Of a DNA stretch of 43,716 nt, positions 1-8,422 are shown piece by piece. This DNA is from an uncultured Bacteroidota bacterium (GTDB lineage Bacteria > Bacteroidota > Bacteroidia > Bacteroidales > UBA12481). Position numbers and translations under genes: made by a program. The number at the start of each line of letters is the position of its first letter. Position 1 is the first letter of the stretch. The stretch spans positions 1 through 43,716 of the forward strand of contig CAIXKO010000355.1 of NCBI GenBank assembly GCA_903919925.1, read 5' to 3'. The notes beneath the pieces were generated by a model. It was not told the DNA's origin, ran no database searches, and saw only the letters and a list, made by a program, of their open reading frames with translations.

Positions 1-1311
1 ATCAAGCAGCGGCCCTTTCTTTTCCCAATTTACGAGATCCTTGCTGGTAGCCAAACAAACCAGCCAGCCTTTGGGCCCGGCTCCGTCGTAAAACAAGGAA
101 TAAGTATCGTTCACTTTATTTATGATCGCTTCACGGGCGCCCAGATAATCGCATGAATCGGGGCCACTGCCGTAATGAAGTACAACTCCGACATCCTCAG
201 CATCCATCCTGACATTAGCCATGGGCCTGTTATCACGATAAGCCAATTGGTTAATCGTGTCAATAGTAAGTTTCACCCTGATCATACCCAGCGACCCGTA
301 TTCATTTTTATCGAATGCGGTATGAAAAACAGTAAACGTGTTATCACTTTCCTTTATCAGACACAAGGGGGTGCGCATCATATTCCACCACCTGGGAACT
401 TTGTTTTCCAGATAGCATAACCGTTCCTTCGACCAATGAATTCCATCGTTTGACCAGCAATACCCAAAAGCTGAGCGTTTTAGTCCAATCGAGTCATAGC
501 CTGCATCCACCAAAGCGATATACAATCCGTTATTAAGTTTGGTTACCACGGGGTTTTCGATAAAGCTAAGCCCGTTATCGAGGGGGTTCAAAGCGGTACA
601 ACGTTTCCAGGGGCCTTCCGGCCGATCGGCACTGGCCAGCCCAACCTGCCAAAAGGGTATTGGCTTGAACTGAGTTTTAGCACTGCCATAAAACCCATAA
701 TACTTACCATCCGATGCAAGAAACGGGAAGAAAGAGTCGGTTCCCTGAAGTCCCTCCCAGGAATCGGAATCTTTGCCCGGTTCCAGAATCAGGTTAGCCT
801 CTTTATAGGGCCCGCCGATGCCTCCGATGCCTTTGGTTTCAGATATCGCACGAAATATGCGTCCCTCGTAATTTCCGAGCCAGAGGTTTCCGCTGTCGGG
901 CCTCGATTTATAGCCAACATAGTATAAGTTCCACTGATTTAGCTTTTCATTGAAAAACGGCATGGGTGACCAGGTAGCTGCTTTGGGATCATGGCCCGTA
1001 AAATCCCCGCTTGATTCCATGAGGGTTCCCAGGCGAGTCCAGGATTTGCCATCCTTACTAAGCCAGTGCCCGAGTTTCATTTTTACCCAATGCGGATCGT
1101 CCACCATCTCCGCAGTAAAAAGATGGTAACCATCGGTCAGTTTGATCACTGTGCCGCCTTCGAACCCATATTTGTTATTTTCGGTTCCGGGCATTCCTTT
1201 GGTCAGTACCGGGGAATCCATTCCACTGATTACTTCCAATGAAACCCGGATTTGACTAAAAGCTGCTAATGACAGCAGTAACATCAGAAATATTAACACT
1301 TTAGATTTCAT
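1..1311 (-). CDS. five-bladed-propeller glycoside hydrolase (GH43/GH117-like), 3' end cut by window edge
   Basis: The frame is open for all 437 codons from an ATG at 1311 down to base 1 with no stop, so the C-terminus lies outside the window. The N-terminus is a signal peptide (MKSKVLIFLMLLLSLAAFSQ). The rest alternates short beta-strand and turn blocks typical of GH43/GH32/GH117 propellers, for example LGHWLSKDGKSWTRLGTL, WNLYYVGYKS, GKYYGFYGSA and FGYCWSNDGIHWSKERL. These enzymes are usually exo-acting glycosidases in the periplasm or on the cell surface. It lies 30 bp downstream of the 1597-residue gene and is the last visible member of the leftward run. The fold class is fairly clear. The family within the propeller clan and the sugar are not, and I did not place the catalytic acids with confidence. 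Confidence 0.75.
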   Translation of the reverse strand, partial: MKSKVLIFLMLLLSLAAFSQIRVSLEVISGMDSPVLTKGMPGTENNKYGFEGGTVIKLTDGYHLFTAEMVDDPHWVKMKLGHWLSKDGKSWTRLGTLMESSGDFTGHDPKAATWSPMPFFNEKLNQWNLYYVGYKSRPDSGNLWLGNYEGRIFRAISETKGIGGIGGPYKEANLILEPGKDSDSWEGLQGTDSFFPFLASDGKYYGFYGSAKTQFKPIPFWQVGLASADRPEGPWKRCTALNPLDNGLSFIENPVVTKLNNGLYIALVDAGYDSIGLKRSAFGYCWSNDGIHWSKERLCYLENKVPRWWNMMRTPLCLIKESDNTFTVFHTAFDKNEYGSLGMIRVKLTIDTINQLAYRDNRPMANVRMDAEDVGVVLHYGSGPDSCDYLGAREAIINKVNDTYSLFYDGAGPKGWLVCLATSKDLVNWEKKGPLLD

Positions 1312-1341
1312 AGCCTATTATTAAATTAGTCGTTATCCATC

Positions 1342-4300
1342 TCATTTTTTACTTTGTGCAAAATCGATCAGCGCCTCCAGGTTAATCGCACTTTCCCAGG
1401 GGCGGCAGCGGGTTCCGTAAGGTTGATCGTTCAGATAATACTCAGCCCAGGCCCCTGTTTGATCCACAACGGATAAGGCTTTATCATAATAAACTGGTGC
1501 CTCGGGCCGTTGGAGTTTAGTTAGGGCATTCAGCAAAAAACCATAATCATACCCTACGGTGCGCGGCTCATCTTTCTTGTTAAGAATCTGCATCACAGCC
1601 GGTTTAAGCTGGTCATAAGGCATAATGCTGAAATTCATATAAAACGGAGCCAGCGCCACCGAAAGGAGGTTGAAGGATTTTGGCTCTGCCCGGGGCAACG
1701 GATCATCGCATATACAGCTGGCACAAACATATCGTCCGTTTTCATTCCGTCCGGTCCACACAATTCCCTGATATTTACCCATCAGGCAGTTGGGACCGGC
1801 AGCTTCACAAACCCCATGGCGAAACTGAGGCAGCTCTGCAATTTTGGACCTCTCCGGATTGTTGGTCCATAGCGTACCGTTTCTCCAGAAATTGCTTTGA
1901 AAATTCGATTTTACCCTGGCAATAAGTGCCTTATTTTCAGCTATTACTTCATTTGTCCATCGTTTTTCAGCACTCACCCAATCCAGATATTTCTGACCGC
2001 ATTCAACAAACAGCATGGTAGCCTCAGCTGAGCCATCATTTAGCGCTGATCGGGGCAACATACCACCGGCAACATAAGTTTCATCGCCATTAAATGGCAG
2101 CATATCATTAACCAACCACTTTTTCTGGCAGTTAAACGCCCAGTCGAGCATCGGGGCTATCATGGTCATAAAAGCCTTATCATGAGTGGCATTCATCAAA
2201 TCAAATGCCTGTAAAATCAGGTAGCCGGTGCTCTCCACTTCATCATTTTCATGAATATGAAAAATCCCGTCAACGCCAATTGCCTGAGCATTATGAATAT
2301 AACCGTACTTTTTCCAGATTTGCCAATAAAAGTTTAGTATTGATTCAGCCTCGTCAAATAAACCAAGTGCCAGAAAACCTCTTGAAACGCCAAACTGATC
2401 GCGAACGTAACCCAATGGATACGGGTATCCGGCCAGAACCGCACCCTGTAAACTTTGCTGCGTTTTCAACAGAACGGAAACATCATCGATTGTTTGAAGC
2501 AGTTTGGACCGGGAAGGAGTGGTGGCAGGAAGAACGGTTGTAAAATCTTTCCGCTTTTTTGTGAACTCATTCCAATAACTGATTGTCCTGCTTAATAATG
2601 CGTCAGGCGATTTATCCAGAACCTGCCTGATATTTTTCATCAGATCAGGATATTCAGGTCCCCCGATCAGATACACCACACTTTCACCCGGTTCACAAAT
2701 AATATCGATCTCACCAGAACTCTCAGTTTGGCTGATCTGAGCCTTGCCTCCGGTCAGCAACTGACTGTACAACAGCCTTGGGTACACGTAGGTTTGGTAG
2801 ATGGTAGTGCCGGGGGGTACAACCAGTAACCTCCCGCTGATGGATTGCCCTGTGTTTAAACGGCTGGTATTATCGATCACCTGTACATACTTCTCCAGTT
2901 TCAGCCGAAAAGTGATTCTGCTATTGGTTTTAATTTTACGAACAAAGCAAGGGGACTCTGCATCAACAAAATCGATCAATTCAGCAGATTCATCGGACCC
3001 GTTCATCAATTTATGGGACCAAACAGCGGTTCCGGATTGTCGGGTTGAGCTAGATTTTGATTGCTCACTCCTGATCCAATCCAACCGGAGAAAAGACGGA
3101 GTGGAATAGGGACCGGTGTAAGCGGTAACGATATCGGCACCCTTCTGATAGATGCACATTTTTCCGTTGCCCAGCGCATGAAAAGGATCGTGGTCAGAAA
3201 CCGGAATCAAACCGGAAGTTTGTGGCATACCCTGTTTCCATACCGGCATTTCGTTTTCGATTATCCGCTGCAACCTGGCCGCATTACCTTTTATCAGATA
3301 AACCTTACCATCCATCACCTTTCTCCTGCCATCGGGACAGTTTTGCTTTGCGAGCCTGACCGCTATACTATTCTTTTTTACCGAAACTGAGGCAGCATCC
3401 TTAAAGGCAAGAGCGATACAATAATCCAGTTCCTTCTGGTATAAAACAATGATACCCGGCTTTACCCCGTAGCTTAACTCATCACACTGATAGGTTGTTG
3501 CTTTTTTAAGGTTTTGACATTCCGATAATTGGCCGTTTTGGTATACGAAGGTTTTAAACTTTCCCGCAAAAATATTGGCATCCAACTGCAATTCAAATTC
3601 CGGGGACCTGACCATATTATCTTTTCGGTTGTTTTCCCACCAATATTGAACAGCCACCTGATCCTCGAAACCGGTTACCCTGGTGCCGGATAAGGTATCC
3701 TTCAGGCTGTTGCTAAACCAAAGTGATTGACCATCGCTTTCATTCCATTTTATCGGACCAGCAAAAATCTGATTATCGATTTTCAATGTAACCGGTTGTT
3801 TTTCATAAGGATTAGAGATGGCAATTTCAGCCTTAGCAGATTGTTTTGGCCTGATTTCAATGCGGTTGGCATCCTGATATTTTACCCCTGAAACGATCTT
3901 GAACTGCCGGGATTCTCCGTTGGTGCGCACCAAAAAAACGGTGCCAAACTTACCATCCCGGTCGCAAAAAAGCTGCATTCCATCAAGAGAGTTATTATGA
4001 TCCTGATGTACCAACTGCCAATCGCTGCCAACTTTCTCATATAAGGCAGGATACAGGTAACTACTGAGGCCGGTGGCAATAATTGGCAAAACATTCAGGC
4101 CACCCTTCAGGGTAAACTGCGCTTCATTGTTTTCCAGCTGAATGATTGTGGGCAAATCGCTAACTGCAAAACCTTTTTCAATTGCAGTAATCCGCGGTTG
4201 ATCTTTTGCAAAGGCGATGATCTCGCGGGAGGGTGTTTTTGCCCCATTGATCTCCCCATAAGGCAGCCAAAAACCTGAAACGGTAATTTCGTCGCCAGGT

Positions 4301-6135
4301 TTTAAAACCAACCGGTCCGATGAAGGAACCAAACTAAATCGAATATCCCCTTCTGCAAGATCGGGAGTATACACTTTGTGCTCATTTACAGTAGTATCCT
4401 TTGGTTCCGGAATATGAGTTTTTTGCTGGATGGAAAAGGCGGGCTTAACCCCGATGTTCGAATTAAAACTCCTGATCATGATTCCATTTGACCCTTTTGG
4501 CTCACCAAAAATCGCTGCAAAGGAATTCTCAGCCGGAATTTCCATGCCTTTTACACAGAACGGACTCTGATCAAAATCGATCGGCCGGGAGATGGTTTTC
4601 CCGGCAGCATCGGTATATGCATAGTTGGTGTAACGCAATGATTGCTGGGAGGTACTGATATCAAGGAAGCGGAAATTGGCCCTGGGGTCCTCAATGGTCA
4701 CCGGCTTTAATACCCGGTAACGGGCGGTAAAAAAACTACGAACCTCATCATCCTGGGGAACTTCCCATACATCGAGCAAGAGCTGGATGCAGCCATCCGT
4801 TGACCGGTACTCCATTTCCACATTGCACCAGTTTGCACCGGTACTCTTGTAGGTAGTTCCCCGATATTCAGAGTAGTTCCACTCTTTACCATCAAAATAA
4901 GTTAGAAAACTATGACCCGCCACATTATCGTGCTGAGGCTGGCCACTCCAAAAGGTTTCCTGACTCATGGCCCTGAAATCTCCTATGGAAATACCTGTTT
5001 TATGACCGAATTTGAACGGAATGTAGCAGGTAGTTTCCGTTACACCTGTTGACGAATGGAAATAATCCATAAAAAAACCGAGCGATGACCAGTGCTTGGT
5101 CATGTGCCTTCCCCAGTTTTGGTAGAGGTGCAGCGAGCTGATTTCCAGCTCTTCAAAAGGCTCCAGATACAGGGGAAAAAACGTTTCACTGAATGCAGTG
5201 TCCTGTGGATTATAGAATTTCTCCTCCTTTTCCCCGTCAAAATTTTTACTCACCTGAACCAGGATCGGCAGGGGGTGGCCGACTTCATCCAAAACCACCC
5301 CACCCTCAACTATTCCTTCACCTTTAAGCGTTTTCTGACAGATATAGATTTTACGAGCCAACCCGTCGTTCCTGACTTTGAAATTTACCTCCTCATATCC
5401 GTTAGGCTGGTCAAAGTACTGTTGCTGAAAGCCTTCTGCTGTTTCGCTCCCAATGGTATAGGCCCCTTTACGGCGATCGTACGCAACCGTGGTTGTACCC
5501 TTCTTTAAAACAAATGCCTGATCAGGAAGCGGGTTCGTTTCCCCAAAAATATCGAAATTGAAATATTGGGGCTGATCCTTAACCAAAGGTTTCGCGGAGA
5601 GTGATATCACAGCTTTCCCTTTTACCGCAATCGTTTTCAAATTAAAATCATCTGATGGAAACAGCTTGATGGATGCTTTGATTTTCTCCGGATAGCAGTA
5701 AAGCACAACCTCCGTTTTTACCGGAAGTACCTTTCCTGCCTGGTCCATAAAACTGAGATCAAACCAATGAATCTCGCAGTAATACGGGCCGCGGCGGTAC
5801 AGATTGATCCTGGTTTTTGTTTCGCCTTTTTGTGAGAAATAAACGTTTCCTTTTTGATCCGAAATTTCGAAACAGAGCCAGGGTTTAAGCGTGCCGCTAT
5901 CCATTAAAAGGTTTGGAGGCAGCAGCTCTCCGGTCAGCTGATAATCCGCTGCCACAATTTCAAATGCATCGCGGTTTCCGTTTACATACCTGACCTCCAG
6001 GGCTGGCCTGCTGTTAAGTTCCTGGAATTTAAAGTCATTTCTCCAGTCGGCCTGCGAAAAGCCGGCAATTGGATACAATAAAAGGAGCAGGCAAATGATT
6101 GCCTTACCCAACAAAAAGACCTTTTCTATAATCAT
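1342..6135 (-). CDS. very large secreted protein of unassigned family with a C-terminal probable (alpha/alpha)6 glycosidase-type domain
   Basis: This is a 1597-residue protein starting at an ATG with a signal peptide (about residues 1-28, ending IAGFSQ). Roughly residues 30-1150 look like several beta-rich modules with many aromatic residues. From about residue 1200 to the end the sequence is helical, with toroid-type features such as GYPYPLGYVRDQFGVSRG, a GIFHIHENDEVESTGY block, and WTGRNENGRYVC followed by CICDDPLPR. This is how six-hairpin glycosidases (GH15/GH63/GH78-like) look, and the acidic HENDE or NEN residues could be catalytic; that is inference. The protein is far longer than typical toroid enzymes. 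It lies 141 bp downstream of another toroid-like gene. I recognise no named family. A periplasmic polysaccharide-degrading role is the best guess from context. Confidence 0.8.
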   Translation of the reverse strand: MIIEKVFLLGKAIICLLLLLYPIAGFSQADWRNDFKFQELNSRPALEVRYVNGNRDAFEIVAADYQLTGELLPPNLLMDSGTLKPWLCFEISDQKGNVYFSQKGETKTRINLYRRGPYYCEIHWFDLSFMDQAGKVLPVKTEVVLYCYPEKIKASIKLFPSDDFNLKTIAVKGKAVISLSAKPLVKDQPQYFNFDIFGETNPLPDQAFVLKKGTTTVAYDRRKGAYTIGSETAEGFQQQYFDQPNGYEEVNFKVRNDGLARKIYICQKTLKGEGIVEGGVVLDEVGHPLPILVQVSKNFDGEKEEKFYNPQDTAFSETFFPLYLEPFEELEISSLHLYQNWGRHMTKHWSSLGFFMDYFHSSTGVTETTCYIPFKFGHKTGISIGDFRAMSQETFWSGQPQHDNVAGHSFLTYFDGKEWNYSEYRGTTYKSTGANWCNVEMEYRSTDGCIQLLLDVWEVPQDDEVRSFFTARYRVLKPVTIEDPRANFRFLDISTSQQSLRYTNYAYTDAAGKTISRPIDFDQSPFCVKGMEIPAENSFAAIFGEPKGSNGIMIRSFNSNIGVKPAFSIQQKTHIPEPKDTTVNEHKVYTPDLAEGDIRFSLVPSSDRLVLKPGDEITVSGFWLPYGEINGAKTPSREIIAFAKDQPRITAIEKGFAVSDLPTIIQLENNEAQFTLKGGLNVLPIIATGLSSYLYPALYEKVGSDWQLVHQDHNNSLDGMQLFCDRDGKFGTVFLVRTNGESRQFKIVSGVKYQDANRIEIRPKQSAKAEIAISNPYEKQPVTLKIDNQIFAGPIKWNESDGQSLWFSNSLKDTLSGTRVTGFEDQVAVQYWWENNRKDNMVRSPEFELQLDANIFAGKFKTFVYQNGQLSECQNLKKATTYQCDELSYGVKPGIIVLYQKELDYCIALAFKDAASVSVKKNSIAVRLAKQNCPDGRRKVMDGKVYLIKGNAARLQRIIENEMPVWKQGMPQTSGLIPVSDHDPFHALGNGKMCIYQKGADIVTAYTGPYSTPSFLRLDWIRSEQSKSSSTRQSGTAVWSHKLMNGSDESAELIDFVDAESPCFVRKIKTNSRITFRLKLEKYVQVIDNTSRLNTGQSISGRLLVVPPGTTIYQTYVYPRLLYSQLLTGGKAQISQTESSGEIDIICEPGESVVYLIGGPEYPDLMKNIRQVLDKSPDALLSRTISYWNEFTKKRKDFTTVLPATTPSRSKLLQTIDDVSVLLKTQQSLQGAVLAGYPYPLGYVRDQFGVSRGFLALGLFDEAESILNFYWQIWKKYGYIHNAQAIGVDGIFHIHENDEVESTGYLILQAFDLMNATHDKAFMTMIAPMLDWAFNCQKKWLVNDMLPFNGDETYVAGGMLPRSALNDGSAEATMLFVECGQKYLDWVSAEKRWTNEVIAENKALIARVKSNFQSNFWRNGTLWTNNPERSKIAELPQFRHGVCEAAGPNCLMGKYQGIVWTGRNENGRYVCASCICDDPLPRAEPKSFNLLSVALAPFYMNFSIMPYDQLKPAVMQILNKKDEPRTVGYDYGFLLNALTKLQRPEAPVYYDKALSVVDQTGAWAEYYLNDQPYGTRCRPWESAINLEALIDFAQSKK

Positions 6136-6151
6136 TTTCTTAATTATTTCT

Positions 6152-6182
6152 CAACGATAAATTCCGATTTAACAGCACGCAA
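6152..6182 (-). promoter_or_regulatory. weak candidate internal promoter ahead of the 1597-residue gene
   Basis: On the minus strand a TTG (6182-6180), a 20-nt spacer and TATCGTTG (6159-6152) approximate the Bacteroidota -33/-7 pattern, with 7 of 8 at the TAnnTTTG box. The ATG at 6135 follows 16 nt later. It lies in the widest gap (6136-6276) of the left gene run. Matches this weak arise by chance in AT-rich DNA, so this is only a candidate. Confidence 0.2.
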
Positions 6183-6276
6183 TTTCATCAAAAAGCGGGT
6201 GTAAACCTGATCGTCATCCGTCAACAGGAACCAGTTCAATAAGATTACCCATAACCGACGCAACCAGGTAGACCGG

Positions 6277-8412
6277 CTATTTTTTATTATCCATCACCGA
6301 ATAAATATTTACTGCAATCGGATCCGGTGGAATAAACATCCCGCCATAATTTCCGGTGGTACTGTTGTGTGTATCAGCATAACAATAATCGAACGCACCC
6401 TTCAGATAATCCTCATAAGTAGAGGGAATATTATGCGGGCGCCAGGTATTATCGGTATGCACATTCATCCAGCGGATTGCGGCGGTGGTAACTCCCTCAT
6501 GAAAGCGTTTCCAATCCACCTCCGTATCGATCTGGTCCCATCGGATACCGCGACTGGTGGATTCCGAGAAAACGGATAGCACTTCCCACTGAACGTGATC
6601 CCTCACCCAGTTCGCAAAATACCAATCGCTGGAACTGAGCACCGGCTTGGTATTATAAAGGTTCTGAACATCGGCTGATTCCCAAAGATGCGTAAAAGGG
6701 AGAATGGTTCGGATCCAGTGAATGGATCTTTCTTTATACTTTTCATTGCCAAAAGCTTTATAACCTTCGAGATAGGCGACGGCAGCATGACCGGCAGCCA
6801 AAAGATTGGGAGCATGTAAAGGGGTTTCCCAGAAGTCTCCGCCTTCAGGCCGCTCCATTTTCAGGCAATAGTCAAGCGCTTTTTTCGCCGCTTCCTTATA
6901 TTTGGCTATTTTGGTTTCCCTGGCAATATCCAGCAGTTCAAGTGCGGGAACCACCACAATATCCAGCGCATTGTCAAAAGCCAAACCCATTGGATCAACA
7001 AAAGAGGTAGCCACTTTAAAATCATCTTTCCGGTAATGCCTGCCGTCGGGATCAAAATAGAAAGAACCGTCGGCCTGCTGAATGCTGATGAGTTCATCTC
7101 CTTGTTTCTTTTGTTGTTCAATATCTCCGGTCTGATTTTTCTTATTGGCGGCACCAGTTTGAGCGCGACACCAATCAACCTTTACCTGCAATTCTTTGGC
7201 GAGCTGTGATCCTTTATTTTCCTTGATATATCTCTCCATAAAACCGGGCACCCCCGGATGAATCTTATCCTGAGGTCTTTGTTTGATTCCAAATCCCTCT
7301 CCTTCATGCCACAGATTGGTATTGTATGCATTCGCAATTTTGTCGAGCGTTTCCTTAAAGCTCCATCTGGGCTCCGGCGGATTGGGTAAGCCATGCCGCT
7401 TAACCCAGTCGAGCATCACTTCGAGGCTTCTCCCCTCACTCAGCCAGATTTCGGCATCGAAGTTGATCATTTGCCCGATTTTAAGCTCGATAGGCAGATT
7501 GGAGGACACCTCATTCTCATGACCTTCCACTGAGGCATCGGGGATCATCAGACCCATGAGGTTATTGTTCATCCGATCGATAAAATTGGGAGTGGCAAAC
7601 ACCGGTTGCGGCCGCTGGGCGCGATAGTTAAACCAGCGTGTTGCTACCTGATTTGGATCCCATGACAAGCCGATCCCGGTGCCTTCATAACTTAAAGCCA
7701 TCAATGGGGCAGTAACCTTATAAGGATGGGGTACCGATCGCAAAGCCCAGGGGTCTTTGAACCAGTCGATTCCGCTTGACCATTCATCACCCATCGCCCA
7801 CTCCACCCCTGGAAGCATGGAATCATCTTTCTTAATTCCAAAGCTGCCTTCTCCAACTTTTAACCATGGCCCCCGGATATATCTGGCATAATAATTCCCG
7901 GTAGCAGTGAGCCTGTATTTCAGGTAAATCAAGGGTTTATCCTTGGCCAGCGTCAATGTTACTTCCCCTGTAATGGCAGGTTCTGTGAACGGGTAGCTCA
8001 TCCATTCTTCAAATGAAGTGCCTTTCAGGTTATTCCGGGCAACAACCGATTTCACCTTGAATATCAGGCTTTCGCCGGCTTCGGTAGTTTTGCGTTCCAG
8101 ATTTTCGGCCTCAAAACGCATGGGTATATCCTGATCGCGCAGCATGATCTCGCCCAGGTGATCGAGTATTCCCATCAATTTTCCGGACGGAGTAGAGATT
8201 TCACCAAAACCCCATCCTCCTATGCGCCTGAACATTTGAAGCTGAATCTTATCGTTCTTTAAAAGAATGGATTGATTCGCATAGTTTGATCTTTTGTAAT
8301 TTGGCTTAACACTAGTCTGAATCCCCGGCTGATCTGCTGTTTGTGCAAATGCCAAGCTGAGCAGGAAAGGAAGCAAAAGCCATCCGCCCAGAAATAACAA
8401 TCTGTTTTTCAT
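6277..8412 (-). CDS. secreted protein of unassigned family, beta-sandwich plus probable alpha/alpha-toroid domain
   Basis: This is a 711-residue protein with a clear signal peptide (about residues 1-23, ending LSLAFA). Residues of about 25-340 are beta-rich with repeated aromatic motifs (GVEWAMGDEWSSGIDWF, ALSYEGTGIGLSWDP). Residues of about 350-700 are helical, with toroid-like helices such as ALELLDIARETKIAKYKEAA, HAAVAYLEGYKAFGNEKY and HVQWEVLSVFSEST. A two-domain layout of this kind is known from polysaccharide lyases, epimerases and toroid glycosidases, but I cannot match a named family or pick catalytic residues. It is separated by 10 bp from the GH2 gene upstream, so co-transcription with it is likely. 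A periplasmic role on the oligosaccharides released by its neighbours is inferred from context only. Confidence 0.8.
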   Translation of the reverse strand: MKNRLLFLGGWLLLPFLLSLAFAQTADQPGIQTSVKPNYKRSNYANQSILLKNDKIQLQMFRRIGGWGFGEISTPSGKLMGILDHLGEIMLRDQDIPMRFEAENLERKTTEAGESLIFKVKSVVARNNLKGTSFEEWMSYPFTEPAITGEVTLTLAKDKPLIYLKYRLTATGNYYARYIRGPWLKVGEGSFGIKKDDSMLPGVEWAMGDEWSSGIDWFKDPWALRSVPHPYKVTAPLMALSYEGTGIGLSWDPNQVATRWFNYRAQRPQPVFATPNFIDRMNNNLMGLMIPDASVEGHENEVSSNLPIELKIGQMINFDAEIWLSEGRSLEVMLDWVKRHGLPNPPEPRWSFKETLDKIANAYNTNLWHEGEGFGIKQRPQDKIHPGVPGFMERYIKENKGSQLAKELQVKVDWCRAQTGAANKKNQTGDIEQQKKQGDELISIQQADGSFYFDPDGRHYRKDDFKVATSFVDPMGLAFDNALDIVVVPALELLDIARETKIAKYKEAAKKALDYCLKMERPEGGDFWETPLHAPNLLAAGHAAVAYLEGYKAFGNEKYKERSIHWIRTILPFTHLWESADVQNLYNTKPVLSSSDWYFANWVRDHVQWEVLSVFSESTSRGIRWDQIDTEVDWKRFHEGVTTAAIRWMNVHTDNTWRPHNIPSTYEDYLKGAFDYCYADTHNSTTGNYGGMFIPPDPIAVNIYSVMDNKK

Positions 8413-8422
8413 TTGTATATAA

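Noticed and set aside
175-420. 81-codon plus-strand open frame
   Set aside because: It lies antisense to the left-edge propeller gene, has no signal or domain and its composition is that of a shadow frame.
5092-5508. 138-codon plus-strand open frame
   Set aside because: It is fully antisense to the 1597-residue gene, with no recognisable domain or start site.
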